A stretch of DNA of 64,000 bases, taken from assembly GCA_020466095.1 (NCBI GenBank), contig CM035809.1, positions 652,157-716,156 of the forward strand, given 5' to 3'. Origin of the DNA: Chlorops oryzae. Its lineage: Eukaryota; Arthropoda; Insecta; Diptera; Chloropidae. This document shows positions 11,112 to 24,002 of this stretch, in pieces. The translations under genes were made by a program, and so were the position numbers. How positions within the stretch are numbered: position 1 is the first letter of the stretch; each line of letters opens with the position of its first letter. Under the pieces are notes generated by a model. The model was given only the letters and a program-made list of their open reading frames with translations, made no database searches and had not been told where the DNA came from.

Positions 11112-13700
11112 GGAACGGAGCCTAAGATTTCGATTCATTCGTCTAGTTATTTAATAAAATAAATAAAATACTTGGACTTGGAGATTGAACAGATCGATAG
11201 ATATAAAGAATTCACAACGTAAAATGGTCTTATTGAATTTTTTTTTTTATTTTGTCGTTTACTTGGCGATAATTCCGGACTATACATATATATATATATA
11301 GATTCTTTAAAAAAAAAACGTTTTTTTACTTTAGGGGCTGTATCCGGCTCTGTCAGAAATGAAAAACTTTATAGTTTTTAACTATAGATATATGTAACTT
11401 TAAATTTCAAAACATTTGCAACTAGACAAGTATATTAATTCATCCTAAAAAAATCCATTCATGTCCATAACTAGGGCTCGGAAAAAATTCACTATAAATG
11501 CGTTAAACCAGTGAAAACATGCTGGTAGACTCCATGCTCATTCATCTGAAAATTGTCCTTAGAGTCTTTGAATGATGGTTTTAAACCAGGGATCGGCAGA
11601 AAAAAAATTTTAAATTTTGATTTTCAGATTATAGTACATTCAGAGATTTTCATTTTATGATTATGGATTAATGAAAATTCCAAAATTTCAAATTTAAACT
11701 CATTAAATATAATTCACTTCGTGCGGGTTTCCTCGTGCTTATTACGATTAAAAATTCAATTCAAGAAAATATCAATAAAACAGAGAGAAAATATAATTTG
11801 CAATGATTTGTTGGTCTTTAGTCAAAGATTTTGAGAACATTTTTCAGGTGCAATTTTCGTCATTTTTAATGATCCCCAGTTACTTGTACTTATACTTACA
11901 GTCTGTACAATTGACATTTGCAAATAGGTTAAGGACTTATAAATACGCAAGAGTATTTGGAAAAAAAAAAAAAAAAAAGGTTTTCGAAAGACAATAAAAG
12001 AAATCTTAAGATCGAAGAAGATAATTAAATCAAACCTGACTGAGTAGTTTGTGCTCGCCGTAACAGTTAAAAGCAAGATGACAGCTTCACGGTGATGATA
12101 AGACACACCTACATATAGAGAAGCTGAGACATCACTGCGGAAGAGTTGAATTCACACCAAGACCGGGTAAAGATGATGACCATCAATCATGCAAGGGTTT
12201 AAAGCTGCACACGAAAATGAGAAACTATTAGGTACCTACCTACTTCAAAGAAGTAAAGAAACTGTCAAGGGAAATAAACAAAACACGCACGATAAATCAA
12301 AGAAGTGAAGCGCGACAAAAGGCCAAGAGACTGGCCTACTTTTTTCCAGAAGCAAGAAGAAATCATTTACGCTAAAAAGATCAAAACTTGCTAATTCGAT
12401 AAAAGTATTTTATTAGTTTTTGAAGGAAAGTCAGTCGGTGTTTATAACTTCAAATTCAGCAATCAGAGCAGAGGGAACGGGTCTCAATTTTATTGCAGAC
12501 ATGAGGAAATGGTAAAATGTTATTAACTGCTAAGAAAGTTCAACACAGTCAGGGGTGGATGAAGACAATTTGCCGTCCTAGGCAATTGAGATTTTGTCGC
12601 CTCAGACAGCAGCCTGATTTCCCATTTTTCTGTTATTGTTGCATGGATGGTCAGAATTTCCCGACTCTGAAAATTTGCCGCCATAGGAAGCTGCCTGTGT
12701 TGCCTATAAGGTAAATCCGCAACTGAAAATATTATTTAGCACATAAACAAGGTCCCGACTCAAAAAATATAGAATCTATACCATAGATCAAGATTGTCCT
12801 GGATTGTAAAAAGAGTATTGAGGGTATTTCTTTTCTTTAATCAAGTGAAATCATTTTTGAAGTGTCTTCTATATTTGAAGACCTTGAAAAGTGCAGCTTT
12901 TTTTTATGAAACGTAACTGCACATCCCAAAATACTCATGAGTGCGAAAATACCTCGAACGATGTTATTGAAAGCGTTTTAAAAGCATTAAAGGTCATTCG
13001 AATGGCTATTAGCTTTGGATTTTCTATTTGATGAAGCTAATTTAACAATTTCATTTTTCACTCAAAGAAAGAAAAATGCAGATAAAACGAATAAACAAAA
13101 CGCAAAAAAAAAAAATAAACGCCTCAACTCGTTCGACCATATTCGGAAGCACGCCTCTCTCGGGTTTTCCCCACCTGATTCATAGCTAGACCACAGTACG
13201 GCACAAAAAACCTCGGCTCCAGTCATATCGGGCCGAATGTTCGATTCGATACAACTTCTTCTTCGAAGCATGGCAATTAAGCTGTTGAAACGGACTCGGC
13301 GGCAGTGTCACCGGTGAAAGCTGCAATGAGTAAATAACGAACTATTTATGACAGCCGGCGAGTTTGAGTATTAAAACATGGCTAAGCGTTGCTGCTCTTC
13401 AAGTTGAAGTCTTCATAAATTCATAAATTCATCGTGAGTCGTTGTAGGTTATTTGTGAAGCCATTGCCTGCATGGCTATTCCACAAAATAATACAATCGT
13501 AGACTCACTTTCATTGCACTCAAGTCTGCGAAAATTCAATTTTCGCAATTTATTTGTTTGGGTTAATATTTTTCGGCCCTTTTTTTGCTAGAGTTAATTA
13601 AAAGTTGGCTTTAAATGAGATATTTTACAGCAATTTTCTATGGCATAGGAGGTATAGCAAAAACTTACAAAATAGGCCTATGCCTCCGGAGCTCTGTTAT
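11112..13700. other. Intergenic, no gene recognised
   Basis: AT-rich DNA with homopolymer runs and a short TA microsatellite (11284-11301). Short open frames lack any domain. A weak hAT-like pair of ends near 12546 and 12724 was noticed but could not be supported. Confidence 0.4.
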
Positions 13701-13701
13701 T

Positions 13702-14562
13702 TATGATACCCGACACACTCTGTGTCGAGGGTATATTGCGTTTGTGTGGTTGTGTGTAACACCCAGAACCAGTCGAGATAGACCATACAAATGTATATAG
13801 AAATGGTCAGCGTCACCAGGAGATTCGATTTAGACATGTCCGTCTGTCCGTCGGACCGTCTGTCCGTCTGTCTGTATACAGTTATCTTAACGAAGGAGTT
13901 GAGCTATCTTGAAAAAATTTGGTATGCGTGCTCACGGAAATATGAGTAAGAACAAGTTCGAGAATGGACCCGATCGGACCATTTTTAGGGGTACCTCCAG
14001 TACTAGGGTCTGTTACGAAAATCACAAAAACTGCTCTAAAACCGATGTTTTACAAGATGTTTTGATAAAATTTGGCATTTGAACATATTTTAGGCCAATT
14101 AATGTGATTTACAAAAATTAGAAAAATGGGCGTGGCAGAAGGGCGTTTTTCGAAAATTCTCTCCTACACCCGAAATTCAAATGGGACTTGAACGAAATTT
14201 GGCAATTATGCCTCGTATGTAGCCACAAACATCCTCCCCAAAAATTTTTTCGATCGGACCCTTATTAGGGGGTACCTCTAGTACTAGGGTCTGTCACAAA
14301 AATCCCAAAAATGCCTCAAAAGCGGACTTTATTGAAATATTTCAATGAAATTTAGAATTTGAGCGTATATATAAGGGTCCGATTAGAATTCCAAAAAAAT
14401 TTGAAAATTGGGCGTGGCTAAAGGGCGGTTTTCATTTATAAATTTAACAAAAGTCGGTATATGGGGCTCCTTATGCCCTTAAACACCTGTTGATATTAAA
14501 AATTATGTGTCTGTGTCGGGTATTCTATTGTCAGGCTCGCCTGACTATACACTCTTACTTGT
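13702..14562 (-). mobile_element. DINE-1/mini-me-like repeat, family A copy 3 (uninterrupted)
   Basis: The inverse of the family A repeat at 368-1710, without the hAT insertion. It begins GATACCCGACACACTCTGTG and ends CTATACACTCTTACTTG. The tetramer run GTCCGTCTGTCCGTC (about 13838-13876) lies beside ATTTAGACAT. It serves as the reference for recognising the interrupted and truncated copies in the window. Confidence 0.75.
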
Positions 14563-14693
14563 TTAAATTTATTATACTAATTAAATATAACAAATCTTTT
14601 TTTAAATTAAATTATAATTTATAGAGCTCCCTAATAAACGCATTTCAAAAAACGATAAAATTCAGCTGAAAGCTTTTTTTCAAAATGCATTAA

Positions 14694-15401
14694 GGGGGTG
14701 TTCTCATTGAAAACCCGTTATTTGAAAACGCAAAGAATAATTGAAAACTTTTTTTATTTATTGTATTACAAAAGGTTCAAAGTAAATAAAAAAAATTTTT
14801 TTGCCTCGATACGTGGGCTGTTCAAAAAGTAATGAGACTTCAAAGTTGGTGGTGACAAAAAAAGGTGCCGTCACGGTGGCCACGATTCCGGGTCTCCGGA
14901 GCGTCCGAAATGGAAAAAAAAACGGGGTTATAATCAGTATAGATGGAATTCTCGGGTGAACTTCAAGCTTAATTTTGTGATTTTTTTTGACAAAATGGCG
15001 GCCATTCAAAAAAAAATTTCATTTTCGGGCTTTTTTTGTAGTTTAGTGTAAAAAAAAATATTGTAAAAAAATTTTTAAAATTATGGTCGAGGTTCACCCG
15101 AGAATGGTGACAATTCTGCGTCGATTCCACTTTGTTTCATGAAAATCGGTTCAGTTGAACTGGAGATATCATGGCCGCCAGTTTGAAAAACGTGGTTTCG
15201 AGATAAACGCGTTTAAAGTTTGAAGCAACGCAAAAATTACTCGTTTTAGCGCAGATCTTGCTCGAAAAAGAAGGCTATATCCTCTAAACTATTTCGAATT
15301 TCAAAAAATCCTTTTAGGGGCATATTCACAACTACCCAAGCTATAAATAAATGCAAAAAAAAAAAAAGTCGAAAAAAAAGTTGCTCAATGAGAAGACCCC
15401 C
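14694..15401 (+). mobile_element. TTAA-flanked TIR element, family C copy 1 (708 bp)
   Basis: Ends GGGGGTGTTCTCATTGA and TCAATGAGAAGACCCCC are inverted, with TTAA on both sides (14690-14693 and 15402-15405). TTAA duplications are the mark of piggyBac-type transposition, though TTAA could here also be part of the palindromic end. This copy lacks about 25 bp near its left end that copies 2 and 4 have. The interior includes GTGGGCTGTTCAAAAAGTAA, which resembles a mariner terminus. No credible protein. Confidence 0.8.
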
Positions 15402-15405
15402 TTAA

Positions 15406-17263
15406 AAAAAATTGGGGCTAGTTGGGGCAGAGTTTTATTTTTGATTATTATAGCACACAGTTTCGCCCATCATGTGCAATTAGTCCCAGGATATTAGATA
15501 TTTTCTGCTGAATTGTTAAAACAATTATTTTTTCTAACTTTACTTAGAGGATTTTTCCACTCAGTGGTATAAACACAGTATAAGGCTTATAGTATTTAAA
15601 ATACTTATATCTCCTCAATTCAAAAATAATCAGCCTTTTAGAAAAGGTGTTACATATTAAGTTCCCTAAGAAACAAATGAAATTACACTAGTTTAAAAAC
15701 CGGCAAAAAAAATAAATGAAATTTTCGTGTTAAATTTCAATAATTTACAATCCTCAACTTTGAGAGCCCTAAAGCACTAGAAAAAGAGTGTTATTTTTTT
15801 TTAATTTTTTGAGAGCTCTAATAAAATATTTTCCAATGAATTTGCATCAAAATTTCTTTGCATATCTCACATCACTTTTTTCCATTTTGGCCGCTCACGC
15901 TACACTGTGCAGCGCCCTGTACAAACAAAATAACTTTTATCGTATCTTTTCGGGCAAACGGTATCAAAAAAGGACCAATAAGCAAACTAAGCAGACTTTT
16001 AAAATACCTAATTAATATCGTGTTGCACCGTCCTTTATCTTATTGCATGCAATCAGATCCCAATCGTTTAGTTGGAGGTATGGAATAATGATTGCTATCG
16101 GCATTCCATTTAGTTCAAGTTTCGAATTTGAAAAGTAGATAAGACCTTGTACTTAATTTTACGTGTAAATTGTATTTTATCGATAAATATATCAGGAGTG
16201 TTTAATTCGAGCCTCATATGGGGGGCCAGGGGAGCCATAATCACGGCAGTGGTACTCAGCGTATTTTAATTAACAGATAAAAGTCACATAAAAATGTTGC
16301 TACTTCAGGTATGAGATTTCTGATCTGAGCATTTGATTTGACTGGAACGACATCGTAAATATGCTAATTGAAAATTTTGAAAATTTGTTGCACTTGGAGC
16401 CTACTCAAGGGAGACGAACGGAATACGTCTGTAGGCAATCAAGGCGAAGACAATGACAATGAACGCTTCAAGTGTTAATCACTTCGGAATTGCAGTGCCA
16501 AAGAAAATGGTTTGGATAAGGCGAAGGCGAAGACGAATGCGAACACGAATACGAAGACCAAAATAGCAAATAGGCAATTAGGAACTAAATGAATTCTTTT
16601 TTTTTAATTTTTTTAAATGAGAAAACAAATACTCGGAAATCTCAATTGGAATCGTACGAGTAAAGCTTTGACTCGAATGGAGCCAAAATGCCTCTGGAGG
16701 TGTTGCCACCATTTACTTGCATAATTTGATAATAAACGAAGGCATACATACTTCAGTTTTATTGTCGACCTTAGCAGGTCTAGGTATGGTTGTTGTGTTG
16801 CTTTGGGCAATTACTGCTTGGGTGCTTTTGCTGCTTTTTGTTCGACTTTGAAGTCATTTGCCTTAAAAAGTAATTATTCAAAATGTTTTTATGCCGTTCT
16901 CAAGAGTTAAGAGCTCACTCCAAGAGCTGATTACGAAGCCGAAAAGCTTCCATAATATTAAAATGACTTCAAATTCCAAATACGATTGGACTCATGTGAA
17001 AAGTTAATGTAAAGAGGAAGAGCTTGAATCTTTCGGCTTATGTTCAATTTAAATTTGAGTTAATTTAACGATAAATATAGTTTGGTGGCAAATATCACAG
17101 AATTTTCGCGCGTGGTAGGTTGGAAATTTAAAGATTGTGATTTAAGGCGAAAAATTTCTCATAATAAGTCGTTAGAAGAAGATAGCGTTTGAACATAAAC
17201 AAATTTGTATTTACGCAAAATGGCGGATCTGGGATCGCTTTTTTTTAGTGAGAATTCTTTTAT
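15406..17263. other. Intergenic, no gene recognised
   Basis: AT-rich DNA with small open frames of low-complexity composition. I see no RNA gene, TE terminus or conserved domain. Confidence 0.4.
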
Positions 17264-18000
17264 GGGGGTCTTCTCATTGAAAACCCGTTTTTTGGACCCT
17301 TTTTAAAAAAATTCTTATTTGAAAACGGAAAGAAGAATTGAAAACTTTTTTTACTTATTGTATTACAAAAGGTTCAAAGTAAATAAAAAAAAATTTTTTT
17401 GCCTCGATACGTGGGCTGTTCAAAAAGTAATGAGACTTCAAAGTTGGTGGTGAAAACAAAAAGGTGTTGTCACGGCGGCCACGATTCCGGGTCTACGGAG
17501 TGTCCGAAATGGAAAAAAAAACGGGGTTATAATCAGTATAGATGTAATTCTCGGGTGAACCTCAAGCTTAATTTTGTGATTTTTTTTGACAAAATGGCGG
17601 CCATTCAAAAAAAAATTTCAATTTCGGGCTTTTTTTTTGTAGTTTGGTGTAAAAAAAAAAATAGTAAAAAATTTTTATAAATTATGGTCGAGGTTCACCC
17701 GAGAATGGTGACAATTCTGCGTCGATTCCACTTTGTTTCATGAAAATCGGTTCAGTTGAACTGGAGATATCATGTCCGCCAGTTTGAAAAACGTGGTTTC
17801 GAGATAAACGCGTTAAAGTTTGAAGCAACGCAAAAATTACTCGTTTTAGCGCAGATCTTGCTCGACATAGAAGGCTATATCCTCTAAACTATTTCGAATT
17901 TCAAAAAATCCTTTTAGGGGCATATTCACAACTACCCAAGCTATAAATAAATGCAAAAAAAAAAAAAGTCGAAAAAAAAGTTGCTCAATGAGAAGACCCC
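17264..18000 (+). mobile_element. TTAA-family element, family C copy 2 (737 bp)
   Basis: Same ends (GGGGGTCTTCTCATTGA and inverse) and interior as the copy at 14694. The outer TTAA is degenerate here (TTAT on the left, ATTAA on the right), consistent with an older insertion or later mutation. Confidence 0.8.
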
Positions 18001-18205
18001 ATTAAGTTTGATGGAGTCATAAGGGTTTCAAATTATAATTAAAACGATTTAAATTTTAATAAAAACATAATAAATGATGAAGCGTTGATGCGGCATGTGG
18101 TTGTTTCTTGGGGTGCATTAGCCGCCTTTTTAACATTTTTCAAATCTATTTCAAGCTCAAGGTTTAAGCTTCCGAATCCGAAGGGCTGTTCAAATCTAAG
18201 CATTC

Positions 18206-19315
18206 CCCAAGCAGCAAAATAGAGCGATTCGACTAGCAGCAAGTCGAATCGACCTATTTTGGTTGAAAATACCCTATTTCTGACCTATTTCCCGGCCTTA
18301 AATATGACCTAACTTAAAAGTCCGTTTCGAAGGTCCAAATTACCTCTATTCTACCTATTTCATGACTTCAAAGTCGCTTCGACTTCCAAGTCGATTTTTG
18401 GTCGAAAATAGGTAAAAAATTCCCTATTGAGTGACTTAAAATTGACTTAACTTTGAATTCCAAATTAGGTAATTTTTCAAGGCAAACGGACCAAATTTTC
18501 GACTTAAATTCGACTTTAAAGTCCGTTTGACTTATAGGACGAAATAGGGTCAAAAGTTGACTTATTTTGTTGCATGCTTCGACTTCAAAGTCGAGCGGAC
18601 TTGATTTTTGGACTTCATAGTCGGTTTGACTTTAAAGTCGAAATAGGTCAAAATAGGTCGAGCTCCGCCATGTTTTTCGAATGGCAAATTGAGAATTATT
18701 CTTCTGCATATGTTTTTTCTTTAAGAAAAACAATTTTTTTCAAGCAATATTTATTTAATTTCCATCAATGAGAAAGCCCCTTAAAACTGAAGAAGTAGAA
18801 GGAACACTTTCACGAAAAATCTCAGCGGGCATATGTTTTTGGGACTTATTAAGCGCAAAATAATTTTTAATGAAGTCCATATTTTATTTATTATTTATTT
18901 CTTAAGACACACGAAGAAGGAAATCTCTCGTTCATTTCTGCTTTCGAGTAATACGAATGACTGAGTAAGATATTATGTATTTATATCTTTCTCTGTTACT
19001 CTCTCTCTCACTTTTTTCGTTTCCTTTTACGTTCTCTTTCGTTTTACTCATAAGTCCAATTAGGTCGAAAATTGGTCATTGCGACTTCTTTTCGACTAAT
19101 ATTAGGTAAACGGACTTCTTTTCGCCCTGACTTTGAAGTCGAAATGCCCTATTATGACCTATTATTACCGCCAATCGACTTCCAATCTATTCCCCACTTA
19201 CGTCGACTCGACGTCGAATCGACGTAATTTCGACCTATTTAGGTTAGGTCAAGTAAATATTCTGACCTAATATAGGTAAGAATTTACCAATTTTCGACCT
19301 ATTTTGCTACTTGGG
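18206..19315. mobile_element. TIR element CCCAAGYAGCAAAATAG with AAGTCG palindromes, about 1.1 kb
   Basis: Left CCCAAGCAGCAAAATAG and right CTATTTTGCTACTTGGG are inverted. Both ends are filled with short motifs around GACTT and AAGTC, often as CGACTTTAAAGTCG-type palindromes, together with ACCTATTT words. The middle (about 18680-19060) is unrelated AT-rich DNA. No target duplication could be read and no transposase is present. Confidence 0.6.
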
Positions 19316-20441
19316 TCATAACTCAACCTTGTGTTACCAGTATAATTGCGATGATATAAATAAGAATGAGATAAGAAGAACGCGGCTTAGATGTTCTATT
19401 ACGACACTATTTTTAAATGAATTTTCTATTCTTATACATCCGTGTTGCAAATTCTCCCGGGAAGTTTTTCCGTGCGGATTTGAAAAGGTTTCTTCCATTG
19501 TAAGCACTCTTGGGAACCGAATATTAAGGAACCAAATATTTGGAACCTTTTTAAGCAAAGATAATGATATATTTCCATTTATTGGCGCATATTTTTTTTA
19601 GTTTTCTGCACAGAAAACTTTCCAGGAGAAAAACGCCCCCATTGAAAAACTTATATTTTTTATATTCTAGATTAGATAAAGGCTCTCTGGAATTACAGCT
19701 TTAATCCAATCTCAGAATTTACGCAAGAGAAAAACTTCAAAAAATTCTAAGCAAAATTAAAAATTTCAATACCTACAATAAAACCTCGATAAAAAAATTG
19801 TTTATTGATTTTTAATAGTTTGGGTAGAATAAGAAATTAGAAAAAATTGTTGAAAGAATTTTTCATTTCAGCAAGTTTTGCAAGCAAAAGTAGATATGGG
19901 CATTTCCACAGAAAGGTCTACCGGAAATGAAAATGCCCCAGTTCCTTAAAACAATTTTTGGGTATGTACTATCATAGTAACACATCTGAATTCCACTATT
20001 TAAGAAGATTGGTGTTTATAGTCAGCCCTCATTTCTGTAAAACATAGGTAAAGGCTTATTTTGTTGTATTTGTATTTCTTAAATTACCTTTAAAAGTGCT
20101 TTATCTATGAAATTTGGGCCATTTTAGTAACCTGATCAATGGAAGTTATCGTCCTTAATAATTCCATTTAGAAGAATAAACCAAAACAACAACAACAAAA
20201 ATTCTTTAACGAATAAGTTGATAATTATCTTCTAATTACGCAAGCTCAATTAAATATTGTTTTTGATAAAATTTATTATTGGCCCTTCTATTTATAATAC
20301 CAGAATTTATGAATTAAAAGGAAAAAAGGTTAAAATAAAAGACTATTTTCATTACTAAAACCCTTTTGAAATTTTAGTAACGTAACGCCAGGTAATTAAG
20401 GAAAATAAAAAACGAACGACAAACGATTTTACAATTTTAAA
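19316..20441. other. Intergenic, no gene recognised
   Basis: AT-rich sequence up to an assembly gap. The open frame at 19311-19601 has no recognisable content. Confidence 0.4.
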
Positions 20442-20541
20442 NNNNNNNNNNNNNNNNNNNNNNNNNNNNNNNNNNNNNNNNNNNNNNNNNNNNNNNNNNN
20501 NNNNNNNNNNNNNNNNNNNNNNNNNNNNNNNNNNNNNNNNN
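20442..20541. other. Assembly gap of 100 N
   Basis: Exactly 100 consecutive N, the conventional size for a gap of unknown length. Order and distance across it are therefore not guaranteed. The fragmentary LINE to the right may continue into the missing sequence. Confidence 0.99.
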
Positions 20542-20863
20542 AAGGTTGTTGGGTGTTAATTGGAGCTCTCGGAATTCTCATTCTAAGTGTCCGCTGGAAA
20601 TGTGAAAAAAGTTAATTTTAGATTTTTTTGCGACCGACTATAGAATGTCATACTTCAAAGGGTCACTTGGGGTAAAAGTTTAAAAACCTGCATTTTTGGG
20701 GGTGGGCAAAAAAAGTTATTGGGTGGACATTGGAGGTCTCAGAATGGTCTTTTCGAAGAAGTATTCGAAATTCGGAAAAAAAATGTTGCGGCTGCGTGAA
20801 GTTGGCCCAAGCATTTTCAAAGGGGCTTTTCCCCTCTTTGGGGGGTGGGCAAAAAAGTTATTG
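20542..20863. repeat. Diverged direct repeat with GGGTGGGCAAAAAAGTTATT
   Basis: The word GGGGGTGGGCAAAAAAAGTTATTG-type recurs at about 20698-20718 and 20843-20863, about 145 bp apart, in a pair of diverged tandem units. The second unit ends exactly at the junction with the GC-richer LINE fragment on the minus strand. Confidence 0.55.
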
Positions 20864-21166
20864 TTCGCGAGGCATACCCGCCTTCAACGCTTTTTGGAAG
20901 CGCCTGTTTGCCGCTGAGCTAAGCTTGACAAAGCTACTCGGATGGAGTTTAAGACTGTCCATGGTCAGCCCTTCTTCCGTTGCTCCCGATTCGACTGACG
21001 CCTTATCAGAGAGTAGACTCATAGAGTCAGAATCCGCGCACAGCGTCACGTATGAAATGGATAAAGGCGACTCTATATCCATTCCAGTCTGTCTAATTAA
21101 AAGAGGGACCTCATGTCCTCTCGGTGCCGAAGCAACAGGCGAAGAAGCCCCACACGTCAGCTCCAA
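20858..21166 (-). pseudogene. N-terminal fragment of a LINE ORF1 (gag-like)
   Basis: Read on the minus strand from 21166, 102 codons begin MELTCGASSPVASAPRGHE and end FVKLSSAANRRFQKALKAGM then a stop created at the repeat junction. The A.RRF...L..G motif is a typical early element of ORF1 proteins of R1/LOA/Jockey-type LINEs in flies. The frame is cut where the neighbouring repeat begins, so only the start of ORF1 remains. The long plus-strand frame over the same bases (20730-21491) is its antisense shadow. Confidence 0.55.
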
Positions 21167-21716
21167 TTCAATTTTATTCCCAAGAGTAAACAGGAATTAT
21201 ACGATCACTTGCGGCAGAGCCCGTTACCACAGGAAGGCTAGTATAGAATCGGAGGGCGCCTGGTATCCGGAGTTCGCTATTAGAGCCGACACTACCCCGC
21301 GACCAAGGCCTGCAGGCATAGCTGTTCCACCGCTGCTTAGGGGGTTGTTTTGGGTCTCATTCATACTTATTCATTCATATTTTCTCATTCTCCCTTCACT
21401 TAACATTTATAGGCAAAAGTCTCACATTCTTCCTTACAAACGTAGGGTGCTTTCCTTCACCCCCGCACGACTTTCGGCGGACAAAGTTTAGCAGAGACAT
21501 GACCGTACTAAGCTCCGTCCATTGGTCTGATTGAAAGTTGCACTTCCTCTTGTGAGGCTTACCAATTAGCTGCCGTCAGCCTGATCGCTGAGACGCTTGA
21601 TGTTAGTAGCCATTCAGACCTGGCTAGCTAGCCCCCCCTCACCATCTGATTACAGATCAATAACAGACATAGACTTCAGACAACACAAGCTACCTTAACC
21701 TAATGGTAGATCTTGG
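20864..21716 (-). mobile_element. LINE 5' region (5' UTR plus start of ORF1), 3' part missing
   Basis: Distinctly GC-richer than its surroundings and carrying the ORF1 start on the minus strand, with about 500 bp of presumed 5' UTR to its right. The 3' portion is absent or lies beyond the repeat junction and the gap. Most degraded LINE copies lose the 5' end, so a copy that keeps the 5' end and lacks the 3' end points to rearrangement or misassembly. Confidence 0.5.
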
Positions 21717-21743
21717 TTGTACTCCCCGATCCAAAAAAAAAAA

Positions 21744-22380
21744 CAACTAAGAAAGCTAAAGTCGGTCAAGCCCGACATTGAAATACCCAGCGTCCCAACA
21801 TTATTGGCGCAGTTTGTTTTGCCTCTCCATTTGTGGGCGTGGCAGTGGGCGGGCCACATAAGTTTTTTCTTAAACCTTTCATTCGCCTTGGTCAACCCAT
21901 ATTGCGAATCTTAAGTTTCTACGCCTTTTGCTTCACAAGTTACATAAACCCTTATTTTTGGGCGTGGCTCGAGGAGGACGGCGTCCATTTTTTTCCAGGA
22001 TATGTCCCTTCGTAGTTTACCTGTACACCAAATATCAATGAAATGTGTTGATTGGTTCGCAAGTTACAGGCATTTTACTGAAAACACATTAAATTCATTT
22101 GTGGGCATGGCAGTGGGCGGATGTCTCCCATTTTTACTTAGGATCGTACTCGAACCCCGATATACCTGTGTGCCAAATTTCGACTTGATTGGTGCAGCCG
22201 TTTCGGAGGAGATCCGACCACGGACGGACGGACGGACAGACGGACATGTCTAAATCGATTCAGTTTTTGATCCTGATCAAGAATATATATATATATATAT
22301 GTCTATATCTACGGAGCTTAATTCTGGCTGTTACAAGATTTGCACAAAACTAATATACCCCGCTTACGCTGGGTATAAAA
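21744..22380 (+). mobile_element. DINE-1/mini-me-like repeat, family B copy 1
   Basis: Starts AACTAAGAAAGCTAAAGTCG and GAAATACCCAGCGTC, ends CCCCGCTTACGCTGGGTATA, so the CCAGCGT word is inverted at the ends. It contains a GGACGGACGGACAGACGGAC run followed by ATGTCTAAATCGAT and a TA microsatellite (about 22225-22300). Same plan as family A with different sequence. An inverted copy lies at 24381-24951. Confidence 0.75.
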
Positions 22381-23920
22381 ACCAATTTGATTGACAACGG
22401 GACCCATTTGGAGGGTGCTCTTCATTTCGGTGTGGCGCGAGTTCTGACATCACTAATCGCGGGCGTCCATTGACAATTGAAAAATAAGTTTTAAATTCAA
22501 TATTACTCCGACACAAAAGTGTACTTTTTGATGAATTAACAAAAAAAGGTCTTTCTAAAAATAACAAATTGTGGGCCGAAATATCGGATGAAGTATTTCA
22601 GGAAACATCGATCCGTAAAACAGTCTAATCTCTGTACACCCACATAACTTGCAGGAGGTTATTCCATTCGTCTATGTTTTCAAATGTAAAGGTATGTCCT
22701 GATGTTGTTATAGCTCTATTTGCATAAAGTGAAAAAAAAATTCCTCTTGAAAATAATAAATACTTTATTGGCTCATTGTGTCGGTCAAAAGAATTTTGTT
22801 AAAACAAATCACTCGGAAATTTTAAATTGAGTTTGTGCTGTAAACGATGAACAAAAGTTCAGTATGTATGAGGGCGGTTCAATAAGTACCCGTGTTTTAC
22901 GACAGAGGGAGTCCCAGAGGGAAGTTGGCAGTGTTCGGACTACGGAAATCCCATATCGTAGTAGAAGACCGCAAAAATCGGAGTAGAAATGAAATTTTGA
23001 GTAGCAAATTGGAATTTCTCATTTTCGCACAAAAAAAAAAGAGGTCAACAATTTATTTGAAGCATACATTTATAACTTTCATTTACATATTACTTAAATT
23101 TTTTTATCTCCATTAGTCAAGATTTAGATACAGAGACATCTGTATGGAAAACAAGTTTGCGAACGAGGGAACACAAAAAATTCGTTCTCATTACGTCTAA
23201 AGCGCGACATAGATTAGTCTACTTTTACATTGGACGATTGTCGGCCAACAGCACTCACCGATTTTTGCGTTTGTAGGCAAGGGAGGAGAGACGAGAGTGA
23301 AGCGGTCAAAATCGTTTGTACTAGCCATGTCGTCGATTTCCATGCCGATTTTTGACAGTTACCTTTCCCGGCGTTCGTAGAACGGAAAACAGTTTCAAAG
23401 AATTGTTCGAATAATTTTTTACGAAGTGTCTGAATCCATTCCAATTTAATTTATATATTTTAAAATGCGTCACAACCACTTATTTTATTACTTACTTACT
23501 TAATTCGCATAAATCCAATAAACGAATGTCATAAGAAAAACACAACAAAGTATAAATCGGTTGCTTGCAAATCGTGTAGTGTAGAAGCGAACACCGACAG
23601 AAGACAATTTTAAAAGGGAATTTGAAAAAATCGTTGTGAAAATCGCGTCGATAATCGTTCAATGTAGAAGCCGACTTATTTTGAGTTTGGTTAAGTGAAA
23701 AAATTGGAGTAGATTTCAGGTAAAGGGAGTAGTATGCGAAGTAGATTTCAAAAATTTAAAAAAAAATGGAGTAGATCTACTCCGATCGGAGTATAGTCTG
23801 AACCCTGTAAGTTGGTGTCAGATAATAACAAAAAAATAATCCTTAAGAACTAAAGTTAATCAAGGCGGCAATGCAAAACTAAGACAAACATCAAATTTGA
23901 CGATTTTATTTCTATAAGCT
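22381..23920. other. Intergenic, no gene recognised
   Basis: Includes GGCGGTTCAATAAGTACCCG at 22873-22892, resembling a mariner end without a visible partner. Otherwise AT-rich DNA with short meaningless frames. Confidence 0.4.
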
Positions 23921-24002
23921 AGTACACAAAGGCAGCGGAATTCGTTGGCGGAATTGAGGCTGAATAAATTTTATTTCCGCGAAGGAATGTCAGATTGACA
24001 GA

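Noticed and set aside
12546..12724. Short hAT-like pair of ends with GCCGCC/CTAGG words
   Set aside because: The two ends pair poorly and no 8-bp duplication is visible.
18766..18785. CAATGAGAAAGCCCCTTAA resembling the right end of TTAA family C
   Set aside because: Only about 19 bases, with one mismatch and no partner end or interior similarity.
20730..21491. 253-codon open frame on the plus strand
   Set aside because: It is antisense to a LINE 5' region with an ORF1 start, and its sequence has no domain.
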